Assembly (NCBI GenBank): GCA_016081115.2
Contig: CM071933.1
Location: forward strand, 61,022,660-61,086,659
Direction of reading: 5' to 3'
Length of the DNA stretch: 64,000 bases
Source: Rehmannia glutinosa
Lineage: Eukaryota; Streptophyta; Magnoliopsida; Lamiales; Orobanchaceae
A model generated the notes under the pieces. It searched no databases. It saw only the letters and a program-made list of their open reading frames with translations, and was not told the DNA's origin. The translations under genes and the position numbers were made by a program. Shown here in pieces: positions 35,844 to 47,989 of this stretch (positions are counted from its first letter, which is position 1; every line of letters begins with the position of its first letter).

Positions 35844-37079
35844 TCATATAATTATTTGACTCCTTCTTTCAGAACAGGAATGACGATGGGCCGGATCGAA
35901 GCGCCCCAAATACCACAGGTCGGGTTAGGCCGAAATTAATTATGTGTCCATGGACTATTTCTAGTTTATAGTGTTGGAAAATGAGGTTGTGATTGGTTGT
36001 GCTTTCGTTCCGTCCACTTTTATTTTCTGAGTGAATAGTGGTGAAATTTTTTCTGAAAGTGAAAGTAGAATGGATAAAGAAAAATAATAATTGTGTTGAT
36101 GTGATGGAGAATCTTTTAGAGATATTGATTGTTTGTGGAATTTTTTGTGGAAATAATAATGTAAAATATAATGTAAGAAAATTGAATAAAAGATAAAAAA
36201 AATTGAACCAAAAATAAGAAATATGGATCTCATTTTATGTCTTTTGTTATCAAGATTAAGAGAAAAATAATAAAATTGTGATAAATTAAAGAAATTAGCG
36301 AAATTATTTATATGAATAGGTGGAGGAAAGGGAAATAATAGTATAGTTGGGTATTGAAAAGTGTGAAAATGAAAGAGAAAAATGAGTTAATTTTAAAAAG
36401 AAATGAGATTTTCTTTTTTAAAAAAACTCACTTATTTCACAAACAATCACACTCTCTAAAATTTTCTCTCAAAAATGAAAATTCTGAAAAATTTCTCACA
36501 ACCAATCACACCCTGGATTTTCAGAATTTATTGGTTTTCATGTGAAAACTAAAATTATGTTTGGATGAGTGAATGGGAATGAGTTTTATGTAGGCTTGGA
36601 AATGAGATTATGTTTGGTTGAGTAATTTGAAATAATATTTTATGTATATAAAAATTTGAAAAGTTGATAGTGGTTGAATATTTTAATTGAATATATAATA
36701 TTATATTTGTAAGATTGTAGGCTAGTGGGTCACATTAGATATATATGGTAATATTTTAAGTAGATAAAATTGGTAATGGAGGGTCCCACATATATATTTT
36801 GGATAAAAAAAATGAGAATAGTGATTGATGAGTGATGTATGGTAATGTATAGGGTTGAAAATTGAAATTATAGGTTTGAGATGTTTTATGTGAAAAATGG
36901 AAGATGAAAATGATGATTTCTATTGGAAAATTTATAAACAAACATGATTCTATTTTTATGAATAGTTGAAAATTGGAAATGGGGGCATGGAAACATAAAC
37001 AAACAAGGCCTAACATTCCTAACTTTGGAAGTTTTTTTTTTTACATTTTTAATAATTAATACAATATTTTATATTTCTC
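35844..37079. other. AT-rich intergenic sequence with decayed MITE-like pieces
   Basis: No gene is seen. Near 35980 and 36495 there are inverted phrases of the type gtgattggttgtg / cacaaccaatcac. Near 37005 there is an aacaaacaaggcctaa end resembling Tourist termini. I could not pair them into defined elements. Confidence 0.4.
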
Positions 37080-37739
37080 AGTGTTTGGCAAAAACTTATA
37101 TAAGACCGTCTTACGGGTTTAGACCTGTAAGACGGATCCTACTTTTCCCAAATGGATCTCATACCCGCTCAAATTCATTTTTTTAATTTTTTTTTCAGAT
37201 TTTTTTTTGTTTTAAACTATGGTTTATTCCTTCTTTTCTTTTTCTCGTTGTCTTCTTCTTCTTTTTCTTCTTCTCTTCTCGTTTTTTCTTACTTTGTATG
37301 ATTGTCGTCCTTTTTTTTTTTTTTTCTCGTTTCGTCTCTTTCAAAGTGTATCAGTTTGTAATAAAATATGAGTTTAAAATAGAGTTTGTGTACAAATCTG
37401 TGAACATTTGGGCTTGAAAGTATCGGAAATTACCTTAAAAGTATCAAAAATTGTCTCAAAAGTATCAATTTTTGTCACTGTATTTTCAACATTGAACATA
37501 TAATATATCACTTTGCATGTTAGATCTATGATGCTTAAAGTATCATAAATTGCTTTAAAAGTGTCATAAACTGCCTTAAAAGTATCAGTTTGTAATAAAA
37601 AGAATTTGTGGACAAATCTGTGAACATTGATGCCTAAAAGTATCCGAAATTGCCTTAAAACCATCACTTTTATGTCACAGTATTTCAACATTGAACATAT
37701 GTTATAACACTATGCATGTTAGATCTTTGATGCTTAAAG

Positions 37740-40700
37740 TGTTGGAAAATATTACAATGGTTACAACGGAAAAAGTCTTCAAGATGGCTTACAAAAATTA
37801 CAAGAAAAGTAAAACCTAACTATTGCAATTCTTGAAAGGATTCCAACTCCAGAAGCATCAATCTGACAAAACTTTACAAGCCGAGTCGAGGAAGACCTCT
37901 ATCCGCAAGACAAATACGTCCTGGCTAGTGCTCACGGTACGACGTAATGTCCCCAAAGATAAAACGGCTTAACCTCCTTTGTGTACAGTAGCGCCACTGA
38001 CACAAAGGCACCTTTCGAACTCGAAGGAGCGACAACTGGTTGTTGGACATGAGTGCAGAAGGAAGTGTTCTTGAAAATGTTCTTCGAAAAGTTACGACAC
38101 TTTTACCGACACTTAAAGAATATGCAAAGATATGTTATTTTTTCGTGTATTCTGACTTCTTCTCTTCCTTCTAACCCCTTTGTAGGGAATTAAAGACAAA
38201 GAGAGTGGGCATTACACCACATGTAACTCCCATGAGTTACAAACCCCTTATTATGACCACCACTTGAGGAGTTACAAACTCCAAAAGTCACATGAATCTA
38301 GACACCTCCAATGTCTATATTCATATACACACAAACCTAGACACCTCCTATGTCTAGATTCATCAGGCCCAACAGTTACTTGAATTTGGGTCAAGCCTAT
38401 TTTCAAGTGACAAAACTAACTGAACCTAAACCCGAGCCCAAAGAGTCGGTCTGGTCCAAGGCCCATTTGTGATCATACACTTGTGTTATAGTATATCCAA
38501 CCAATAACACCTAGTATTTATACTAGGATAAACTATGCTCATTCGCGTTGCCAATTTCGTGTATTAATTTCTCACTCATCACCGAAATTCGGTTTTGAGA
38601 AATATAAAATACTACGAACATCTACTCGAAATGTAGATTAACAATTTACAATTTAATTCCTCCAAAATTAAATTCTTAGCCACCAAAAATTTGGTCAAAG
38701 TCGGGTTGGCGCCCGCTTTCTCAAAACCAAATTTCCAACAATCCCCCACATGATTGGAAATTAATGCATGCATGAATGCAAACACGCAACTTGATCCTCA
38801 AGAGACAAATCGCATCGGAAAGGTAGCTTGTGGCTTTGAACCTTCCGTAGTTAATACCATCGGGTACACTGGCGGCCTAGTGTACGCAATGCCTTGAACT
38901 ATTCCTCCACGGTGTATACCGAGACAATAGCATTAACACAGTAAAGGTCTCAACACCTCCTATTCTCACGTTTTGTGTCTGTTTCAACCATGGACACCAC
39001 TTTAGATTCATAAGTGTTACTTTGAAGCGGCCCTCACTTCTCACTTATATAGGTGACCTCCTATCCGAGTATCCTGACATACTCAACCTCTATGAGGTGT
39101 AGGAATCATTAAAAGTCAAATGACTTAGCCTCACCACAACTTTGCAGGTGTTTCAACACTTGGCATTGCTCTCTAGGGATGGGTTGAAACATTATTTCCA
39201 AGTGTTACAACACAACCTTCATAGTTTAGTTTTCCCATTGAATCAAGTTCTTGGGATCTCCATTAATCATGGTTGGGTTACCACTATGATGGTTATTTTA
39301 CTTTGTGGACTTTAAGCTCATTCCCTCTAGAAATTTACTCAATTGATCTCGATTCAATCCTTTCGTCAAAGGATCTGCCACATTGCCTTTTGACTTTACG
39401 TAGTCAATTGACATCACACCATTGAGATCAATTGTCTAACGGTATTGTGTCTCCGGCGAATATGTCTAGACTTACCGTTATACATATTGCTCTGTGCCCT
39501 TCCTATAGCCGCTTTTGGCTATCACAGTGAATCATCACAGAAGGCACAGGCTTCCTCTAACATGGAATATCTTCCAAAAAGTTTCGAAGCCACTCTGCTT
39601 CTTCACCAGCTTTGTCCAAAGTTATAAACTCTGATTCCATGGTGGACTGAGCTATACACGTTTGCTTCGTGGACTTCCACGATACCGCACCACCTCCAAT
39701 GGTGAATATGTATTCACTAGTGGAATACGATCTTTCGAATCTGAAATCCAACTAGCATCACTATACCCTTCAAGTACAGCCGAATATCTCGAGTAGTATA
39801 ACCCATACTCCAAGGTATACTTCAAGTATTTTAACACCTTGGTTAACACTTTCCAATGCTGAGGCTTGGATTGCTCGTGAACCTACTCAACATATTTACC
39901 GGATAGGCCAAGTCTGGACGTGTACAATGTGTGATGTACATCAGACTGCCTATTATACGTGAGTATTCCATCCAAGCCACTGGTTCTGCTTTATTAGCAA
40001 CCAGATTTACACTTAAATCAATGGGCGTCTTTGACGGTGAACTGTTAAAAGCATTGAATTTCTTGAGCACTTTCTCCACATAGTGGGATTGTGACAAGAT
40101 AATTCCATCAGGAGTCCTGCTGATTTTTATCCCCAGTATCACATCAGCAGTCCCCATATCCTTAATGTCAAAGTTTCTCTTTAACATTTTTTTTCGTGTC
40201 CATGATAATATCATGACTACTACCCATGATTAATAAATCGTCTACGTATAGACAAACTATGACAAATACTTCCAATGTCCCTTTGACATATACGCATTTA
40301 TCACACTCGTTGATTTTAATCCCATTTGACAACATCGTATTGTCAAACTTAAGATGCCATTGTTGCGGAGCTAATTTCAGTCCGTACAAGAATCTTATTA
40401 ACTTGCACACCTTCTTTTCTTGACTAGGTGCAACAAACCCTTTAGGTTGTTCCATATAGATTTCAACATCTATCTCTCCATTCAGAAATGTCGTCTTGAT
40501 ATCCATCTAATGAATCTCTAGATTGTGCAAAGCAGCAATCGCGAGAAGCACCCGAATAGACGCAATCCTCGTTACCGGAGAATATGTGTCAAAGAAGTCA
40601 TACCCTTCTTTTTGTTTAAAACCTTTGGCTACAAGCCGTGCTTTATACTTATCAATAGTTCCATCTACTTTATACTTCTTTTTTAGGATTCACTCACATC

Positions 40701-43631
40701 CTAAAGATTTATGACCAGTAGGGAGATCAACCAACTCCCACGTATGGTTTTGCAGAATGGACTCCATTTCACTATTGATTGCTTCTTTCCAGAGCGGAGC
40801 ATCTGGACTACTTAGGGCCTCTTTAATCGAGTTTGGCTCTCCATCTAACATCAATGTTAGAAAGTCAGGTCCAAAGGACTTAACCATCTTAGGCCTCTTA
40901 CTTCATCTTAGTTCTTCACCACTCAGTGTTGAACTAATTGTTCTGTCAAATGTGACAACAAACTTCGTGCCAGATGTCGTTCTAGATGGTATAACATCCA
41001 AAGTATCACCTTCAGCAACATCTGCAGTAACATCTGCAGCTGTTCCAGATGTGATAACACCAGAAGTAACATCTCCAGCTACATCTGAATACAACAGTTT
41101 TTTTAAACTTCCATCTATCCTTTCTTTACAAGGATAAATATTTTCAAAGAATATAGCATTCCTTAACTCAATTATGGTACCAACTGTCATTTCTGGATTT
41201 TCTAACTTATGTACCATAAAACGATATGCACTACTATTAAGTGCATAACCAATAAAAACATAATCGACCGTTTAGGACCGATTTTAACTTGCTTTGGTTT
41301 AGGTATAACAACCTTCACCAAACACCCAAACACTTTTAAGATATTTATAAGAAGGCTTACTATTTTTCCACAATTCGTAAGGAGTCTTATTTTTCCCTTT
41401 AAGTGGGATTTTATTCAATATGTGGTTCGCTGTTAAAACAACTCCCCCCCACATATTCTGAGTTGCTTTTCTCAACTCCGGATTACCCCAGAACTTACAC
41501 AACTCGTGGTCTTTTCATTAGCATTAGAATGTTTTTCGTTGTTCTATTACTATTAGAACCTCGTTCCAACAATAACATTAGAACCTCGTTCAAACAAATT
41601 TCAGAACCTTGTTCCGACAATTATGTTCGAACCATTTTACAGTGAGTGTGACCTTAGATGGTGTCACATCTTCTACAACATTTCAGACCTCGCTTGGTTC
41701 TGAAACTGCCTTCTGTGTTACAACACTTTTGGCAACACCTCCTGCAAATGTCTTTCAATGTCTGTTTCTGGTGTTACAACACCTCAGACAAGTTTCTGCA
41801 ACTGTGGTACAGTGTCGCTTCTGGTGTTACAACACCTCCGACAACATTTTCCGCAACACCTAAATCTGCAACTGAAGCTCGAAAGCCAAAAGTGAGACAG
41901 AAAGTGTGGTCATACCCCCACAGTCGCTGGATCCGTTAGAATCCTTATAAAGTATTCAACACGGTTTTCTCGAGTCTCTACCAAGACTTTCATGGATTTA
42001 GCTTTAGGCCTTCGATTGCTTTCTTCGATTTTCAATTGAACAATCAGATCACTAATCCAATTTCCTTCCAGTTATGCATTTAGGAATTCATGAAAATTTT
42101 TCAACCTGGTAACAACATCTTAACGATGTAAACCATTTGGGATTTTCCATTTAAACGTCATCCCTTCAGCATGAATATCATGGGGGATCAGTTGAAACTT
42201 TTAGACTAGTTTCAACACATTTTTGGATTCTTGGAATCATCCATTTCTCAATCCAAAAAACTAGAAAAAACGAACCTCTTGGAAATCACATGCTCATTTC
42301 GTATTTTTTTTCAAAATCATGAACCTTTTGGAAAAACATCCTCAGTTCATATCAGACCACACAATCCATACAGTAAAGTGTACCGCTAAGTCTTTTAAAG
42401 ACAAAGTTACGGCATAGGAAATCACCATCCTAGCCCCATGCTTCAAACGCAACGCGTTTTTAGCAACAACAACAATTTCAGCAACAACTGGAAGGTCTTC
42501 TGTCATATTCATCTCCAATCTAAGGCTATGTTTCTCCTCGCCATCGTGAAGGTAAAGTATTTGTCTTGCGATTGTTGGAAAATATTACAATGGTTACAAC
42601 GGGAAAAACCTTCAAGATGGCTTACAAAACAGAAACATAAAATTACAAGAAAAGTAAAACCTAACTATTACAATTCTTAAAAGGATTCCAACTCTAGAAG
42701 CATGAATCTGACAAAACTTTACAAGCCGAGTCGAGGAAGACCTCTATCCGCAAGATAAATACGTCCCGACTAGTGCTCACGGTATGACGTAATGTCCCCA
42801 AAGATAAAATGACTTAACCTCCTTTGTGTACAGTAGCACCACTGACACAAAGGCACCTTTCGAACTCGAAGGAGCGAGAACTGGTTGATGGACACGAGTG
42901 CAGAAGGAAGTGTTCTTGAAAATGTTCTTCGAAAAGTTACGACACTTTTATCGACACTTAAAGAATATGCAGAGATATGCTATTTTTCGTGTATTCTGAC
43001 TTCATCCCTTCCTTCTAACCCCCTCAATGCAGTAAAATGCCTAAGACTTATATATGACATCATTTCCAACATTTGTAGGGAATTAAAGACAAAGAGAGTG
43101 GGCATTACACCACATGTAACTCCCATGAGTTACAAACCCCTTATTATGACCACCACTTGAGGAGTTACAAACTCCAAAAGTCACATGAATCTAGACACCT
43201 CCAATGTCTAGATTCATATACACACAAACCTAGACACCTCCTATGTCTACATTTATCAGGCCCAACAGTTACTTGAATTTGGGCCAAGCCCATTTTCAAG
43301 TGACAAAACTAACTGAACCTAAACCCGAGCCCAAAGAGTCGGTCTGGTCTAAGGCCCATTTGTGATCATACACTTGTGTTATAGTATATCCAACCAATAA
43401 CACCTAGTATTTATACTAGGATAAACTATGCCCATTCGCGTGGCCAATTTCGTGTATTAATTTCTCACTATCACCGAAATTCGATTTTGAGAAATATAAA
43501 ATATACGAACATCTACTCGAAACGTAGATTAATAATTTACAATTTAATTCCTCCAGAATTAAATTCTTAGCCACCGAAAATTTGGTCAAAGTCGGGTTGG
43601 CGCTCACTTTCTCAAAACAAAATTTCCAACA
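37740..43631 (-). mobile_element. Ty1/copia retrotransposon, 5.9 kb, two LTRs
   Basis: The LTRs are 37740-38740 and 42573-43631. Both start TGTTGGAAA and end TTTCCAACA. The 5-bp duplication TAAAG is perfect (37735-37739 and 43632-43636). Pol motifs run on the minus strand, so the right LTR is the 5' LTR. A polypurine tract (atgtgggggat on the minus strand) abuts the left LTR at 38741-38751. The LTRs differ by substitutions and by indels, the largest being about 55 bp near 43022-43076. That places the insertion well before the present, but it is still clearly datable. Confidence 0.85.
39557..41502 (-). pseudogene. copia integrase, reverse transcriptase and RNase H remnant
   Basis: Reading leftward: the integrase C-terminal part at 41502-41299 (LTANHILNKIPLKGK, TPYELWKNSKPSYKYLK); a low-complexity Thr/Val/Asp linker at 41217-40903; and the reverse transcriptase at 40887-39900 (WELVDLPTGHKSLGC, MDIKTTFLNGEIDVEIYMEQ, LYGLK.APQQWH, CLYVDDLLIMG with the YVDD catalytic box, then LGIKI). 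RNase H follows at 39849-39557 (GYSDASW, STKQTCIAQSTMESEF). Gag and protease are not recognisable in 41503-42572. Frameshifts separate the pieces, so it is inactive. Confidence 0.8.
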
Positions 43632-44580
43632 TAAAGTATCACAAATTTTCTTAAAAGTATCATAAATTACTTTGAAAGTACCAGTTTGTAATAAAGTTTT
43701 TGCATACAAATCTACGAATACTGAAGCTTGAAAGTATCAGAAATCGCCTTAAAAGTATCATAAGTTACCTTAAAAGTATCAATTTGTAATAAAGTTTTTA
43801 TTTTTCAAAATCTATAGATCTTTGTACCATATTGTTATCAAGGTCATTATGTTGCTACTCTCATCAACTGTTCTTGATAAGAAAGTTCAATACCTTCATA
43901 ATTTGGTGCATTATGAAGCGATTGTAGATGACTACTTCGGTCTCATGAATGTTTTCTAACAAACGTTTTGCGATTATGTATGTACTTTTTTGTGAATGTT
44001 GACAATCCTTTTGCCATTTTTGAAAATTTTCATTTTGTTGCTGAAAAGTAACATATATAATATGAAAACTATAAGTAATTATATGAAAAATATCATTCAA
44101 CGAGTTAATAATTTAAAATTATAATGTATGCATTTTAAGTATTTTTAGGGAGCCCACTATCAATTGAAACACCTAAAAGTATCATATATAATATGAAAAG
44201 TATCAGTAATTATATGAAAAGTATCAGTATTCTGTACTGGGATATGTAAAATATTAAAACATAATTGTGTAAACTAAAAGCATCAAAAATTGCCTTATAA
44301 GTATCATAAATTGCCTTGAGCATGGGGCGGAGAGCTGCTGACTTTTTTTTACTTGTTTTTTTGTTTTTTTTTTATTTACTTGCTAGATCCAGGTATCGGA
44401 TCCGGATCCAGAATATAGGATCCATCTTAGGAATTAGGATCCGTAAGACGGTCCTATAAGAGACATTCTCTTAGTGTTTAGTGGTGAAGTCAATGTTTCA
44501 AACTTCAACCCTCTCCTAGACCCCTATGATCTCTTTGTAAATGTTTGAATTTTACAAATTTAAAAATAACCATTATCTAT

Positions 44581-46875
44581 GAGAATTGAATAGACCGTCT
44601 TATGGATCTAGATATGTGAGACGGAGCCCCAAACTTGCTAGCTACCCAAATCCTCTATCTGCAACCCGCTGAAATTACCCAACCCGCTGAAATTACCCCA
44701 TTACACAAGCCATCATTTTTTCTCTTTGTTCTCTCTTCTCTCTCTTCGTCTTTTCTCATTGTTCTCTCTTCTCTCTTTTCGAATAGTTTCAAGGCGATTT
44801 TCCCCATTTCTTTCTCGTTTTTCTTGCAATTTTCGGACGTTTTTTCTTCTGGTTTTCATAATGGTTCCAAGTTCATCCTCTCTTTGACCAAGAATCAGGT
44901 ACTTCTTCAGTTTTCTGCAGTTTTTTTCTTTAGTTTCTTTGATTCTTTTCGATTTTATTTATTTTCGAAAGTTTTTTTTATGGGTTTTGCTTGAAAATGT
45001 ATGTTAGGGTTTAAATTTGAGCATGTATTTTGTTAGGTGTTTAATTTGAGCATGTACTTTTACCTAAAATGTATGTTAAGGTTTAAATTTGAACATGTAT
45101 TACCTGAATAGTATATTAGGGTTTAATTTGGGCATGTATTTCAGGGTTCTGTATTTAGTATGTAAAATAGAATTGTGTTTTAATGTTTTTATGTTTCTGT
45201 ATTTTTACGTGACAAGTATCACTTTTACCCTTAAAAGTATTACTATAGGCCATAAAGTATCCATTGTTGTAAACACAGTATTACATGTGTTTTATTGTGT
45301 TGTTTGGTTCTCGAGTTCAAATAATTTTTTAATGATATGAAAAGTATCACTTTTTACATAAAAAGTATCATATGTGTTTTCCCAATTTATAATTATATCA
45401 CTCTTCCATATGTTTTTGCAATGAATTATTATGGCTCAAGAATCAACAATCGTTCTTATTACTGGGCAACGGAAAAGAGGGTATTATAAAGTGAAAGCGC
45501 CGAAGTTTATAGAAGATGAAAGACTAATATACAATGTTTATTTTTGGCTATTCATGTAGTGCATCCTTCTTGTAAAGATACTTATGGAGATTTTTTGTAA
45601 TGATACTTGATAGTTTCTGTAATGGGGATGAATGTTTAATAAAAAAAGATACTTTGTATTGTTTTTGTAGGCTGTGTGGATGGTACAAATGTATATGGGA
45701 AAACATGTATACTTTTTGTTAATGTGAACAACTATAGGTGAAAAGTATCACTTTTTTACTTGAGAGTGTAACTTTTTGCGCTTAAAGTATCACTTTTTAC
45801 TAACAAAGTATCACACGAATCTTGTGGCAGTTTTTTGTAATATTACTTGATGTTTTCTGTAATGGGGACAGATGTCTCTCAAGAAAGATACTTAGTGTAG
45901 TTTGTGTGGATGAGTACACATTTATATGAGAAATGATACTTTTTATATAGTTTTTCTTATGTGAACAATTGCAGGTGAAAAATATCACTTTTTTCTACTT
46001 AGCATCATCACTTTTTGTACTTAAAGTATCACTTTTTACTAACAAAATATCACACAAATCTTGTGGTGGCAGTTTTTGGTAATATTACTTAATTCTTTCT
46101 GTAATGGGGACAAGTGCCTCTCAAGAAATTAAAGATACTTAGTGTAGTTTATATAAGAAATGATACTTTTATATAGTTTTTGTTATGTGAACAATAGGTT
46201 AATTAAAAGTATCACTTTTTATAAACAAAGTATCAAACGACTCTTGTGGTAGTTTTTGGATATTACTTGATTTTTCTGTAATGGGGACAACTGCAGGTGA
46301 AAAATATCACTTTTTTTTTTATACTTTACAACATCACTTTTTGTGTTTAAAGTATCATTTTTTACTAACAAAGTATCAGATGAGTTTGGTCAAAAACTTC
46401 ATTCACTAATTACAGAAGTATCAATATAAAAAACTACAGAACAATAATATCAATTTAATATAAAAGTATTTAAACAATTACTAAAACAATCGAGGATAGG
46501 GTTGGCTTCATTGTCATGCTCTTTACGATTATCCATCTTCTGGCATCAGAGATGGTGTTTTCGAGTTCTGTAGCGTAAACGAGCGTGAATGCGCAAGAAA
46601 TTGGCGCCTGAGAGATGTGTTTTCTACCGCTACCGCGCGCGTTTGAGGTTGCCCCACTGCAGCGAGAGAGATGGAGAGAGATCGGCAAGCTGAGTGTTTT
46701 CTGTGTCATAGGCTTTAATTCATGTTGGGCTTTTGGTCCTTTTTTCCAGCGGGTTGGGTTCGGCAGTAGGCTTTTAGCTATTTGGGTTTAGTAGCAGGTT
46801 TTTGGAACGAGTTTGATATTTGGGGCTCCGTCTCACGGGTCTAGATCCGTGAGACGGTCTCACAAGAGACTTTCC
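44581..46875. mobile_element. MULE-like element B
   Basis: Long inverted ends: gaccgtcttatggatctaga...gtgagacggagccccaaa at the left pairs with gaccgtctcacggatctaga...gtgagacggagccccaaa read inward from the right. They belong to the same family as the ends of element A, which stops about 110 bp upstream. I could not identify a clear target duplication. The interior has a CT-rich leader-like stretch with possible introns (44640-45000) but no recognised protein. Confidence 0.6.
45180..46460 (+). repeat. AAAGTATCA motif array in element B
   Basis: aaagtatcactttt and relatives recur many times across 45180-46460, always in this orientation, including a roughly 200-bp tandem-like block (agtatcac, cttgtggcagttttt, tattacttgat, ttctgtaatggggac). 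It is the same core word as in element A. Confidence 0.8.
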
Positions 46876-47086
46876 CATTGCAAAAATATTAAATAAACGG
46901 CTAAAATATAATGGAATCACATTATTATATTACATGGCAGGTCTAATTTTAGAAACTGATCTTTATCGTGATGTATCTTAAAACAAAGGTATGAATACTA
47001 AATTAAGATAGAAAAATATATAATTTCGCGTTGAGTAATTATCAATGTTTTGTATTAATAATTATTTTATCTCATGTTATTTTTCA
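46876..47086. other. Short AT-rich spacer
   Basis: Nothing recognised. Confidence 0.4.
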
Positions 47087-47255
47087 GTTCATGAGTCGTG
47101 TATCACTAGCTTGTAGTTCAATTGGAATCGACTATCGTTTACCTTTTTGGAAAGGGGTTGATTAGTCTTTCAATTTTACCAAGAAGTATCTCTCTCCTCC
47201 AACTACTCCTACCAACTTATTATTAATTAAAAAGAATAAGTTCATGAATCGTGTA
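47087..47255 (+). mobile_element. tRNA-derived SINE with 16-bp duplication
   Basis: GTTCATGAGTCGTGTA (47087-47102) and GTTCATGAATCGTGTA (47240-47255) flank a body of about 137 bp. The body has an A-box-like tagttcaattgg, a weak B-box-like ggttgattagtc and an AT-rich tail. One base of the duplication has changed. Confidence 0.65.
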
Positions 47256-47989
47256 CTTGCTTGCTAAAACCGAAGGCATTGTGGAAGTGTGGTAATATAT
47301 TCATAAATTTTGAGAAATATTCAGATAATAATTTTTTAGTAAAATTGAAAAAAATAGAAAATATTATATCATTAATATATTTTGGAAAACCATTTACATT
47401 TGTAGTTGTCATGTCAGTATGCTTAGTATGGATATATATTTAAAATGTAGATATTATCAAAATTATATCATTACAATTAACATAAAATTTCTAACCAACA
47501 TACGATTTATAGTTACGATAATAAAATCACAACAATATTTTGCAGATTATATTTTTGAAAAAGGAAAAGAGTCCCGGAAAATAAACCAGCATAATTTCAA
47601 AACATACATACAAATCAGGGAGCTGAGCTACAACTACTAGTCTAGAAAGCAGACCCATCTAGATGGTAAGTACGATTAACAGCTGTACACAAGATCTTAA
47701 TCCTAGACATTCAAAAGTCTCAAATTGCTATATAATTATAAACCCAATCCCAAACATACAAAAGTCTCAATTGCTATATAAACCCACTGCAGACAAACTC
47801 CTGGCAACTATCCCAAGGCAAAGTCTTATAAATACGCTATACTTGTTACAATCTACATCAGGACGACACAAATTTATTCAGGTCTACAGTTCAATGGTAT
47901 TCTCTCTGACAGTCAGCTTGTTGCACTAATTTCACATACTGCATCACAATCATCAAAGTCTACCAGCTCGATAACTATTCACCATCGCC
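47256..47989 (-). other. 3' flank and probable 3' UTR of PDS5
   Basis: No coding sequence. A phrase of about 40 bp (acat(t/a)caaaagtctcaa...ttgctatata...aaccca) is present twice at about 47706-47795. Confidence 0.45.

Larger units (their letters stand above)
37370..44330 (+). repeat. AAAGTATCA motif array in element A
   Basis: The word aaaagtatca, often followed by taaattgcctt, recurs about every 21-22 bp. It appears in 37420-37730 and again in 43632-43790 and 44170-44320, always in this orientation. The copia element interrupts it at a ttaaag copy. Confidence 0.8.
37088..44472. mobile_element. MULE-like element A, split by a copia insertion
   Basis: Left end: ataagaccgtcttacgg near 37099. 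Right end, inverted: ataggaccgtcttacggatc near 44440. Just outside lie cagtgtttg and tagtgttta, a 7-of-9 match that fits an aged 9-bp duplication. The interior outside the copia element (37136-37734 and 43637-44330) is dominated by repeats of aaaagtatcataaattgcc and has no recognised gene. It is about 1.5 kb without the insertion. Confidence 0.6.

Noticed and set aside
45089..45340. Hydrophobic plus-strand frame in element B
   Set aside because: Phe/Leu/Val-rich translation of T-rich DNA. It includes motif-array units and shows no conserved membrane-protein pattern.
44581..46875. A 9-bp target duplication for MULE-like element B
   Set aside because: The sequences just outside the ends (cattatcta and attgcaaaa) do not match; the boundaries may be slightly misplaced or the duplication lost.
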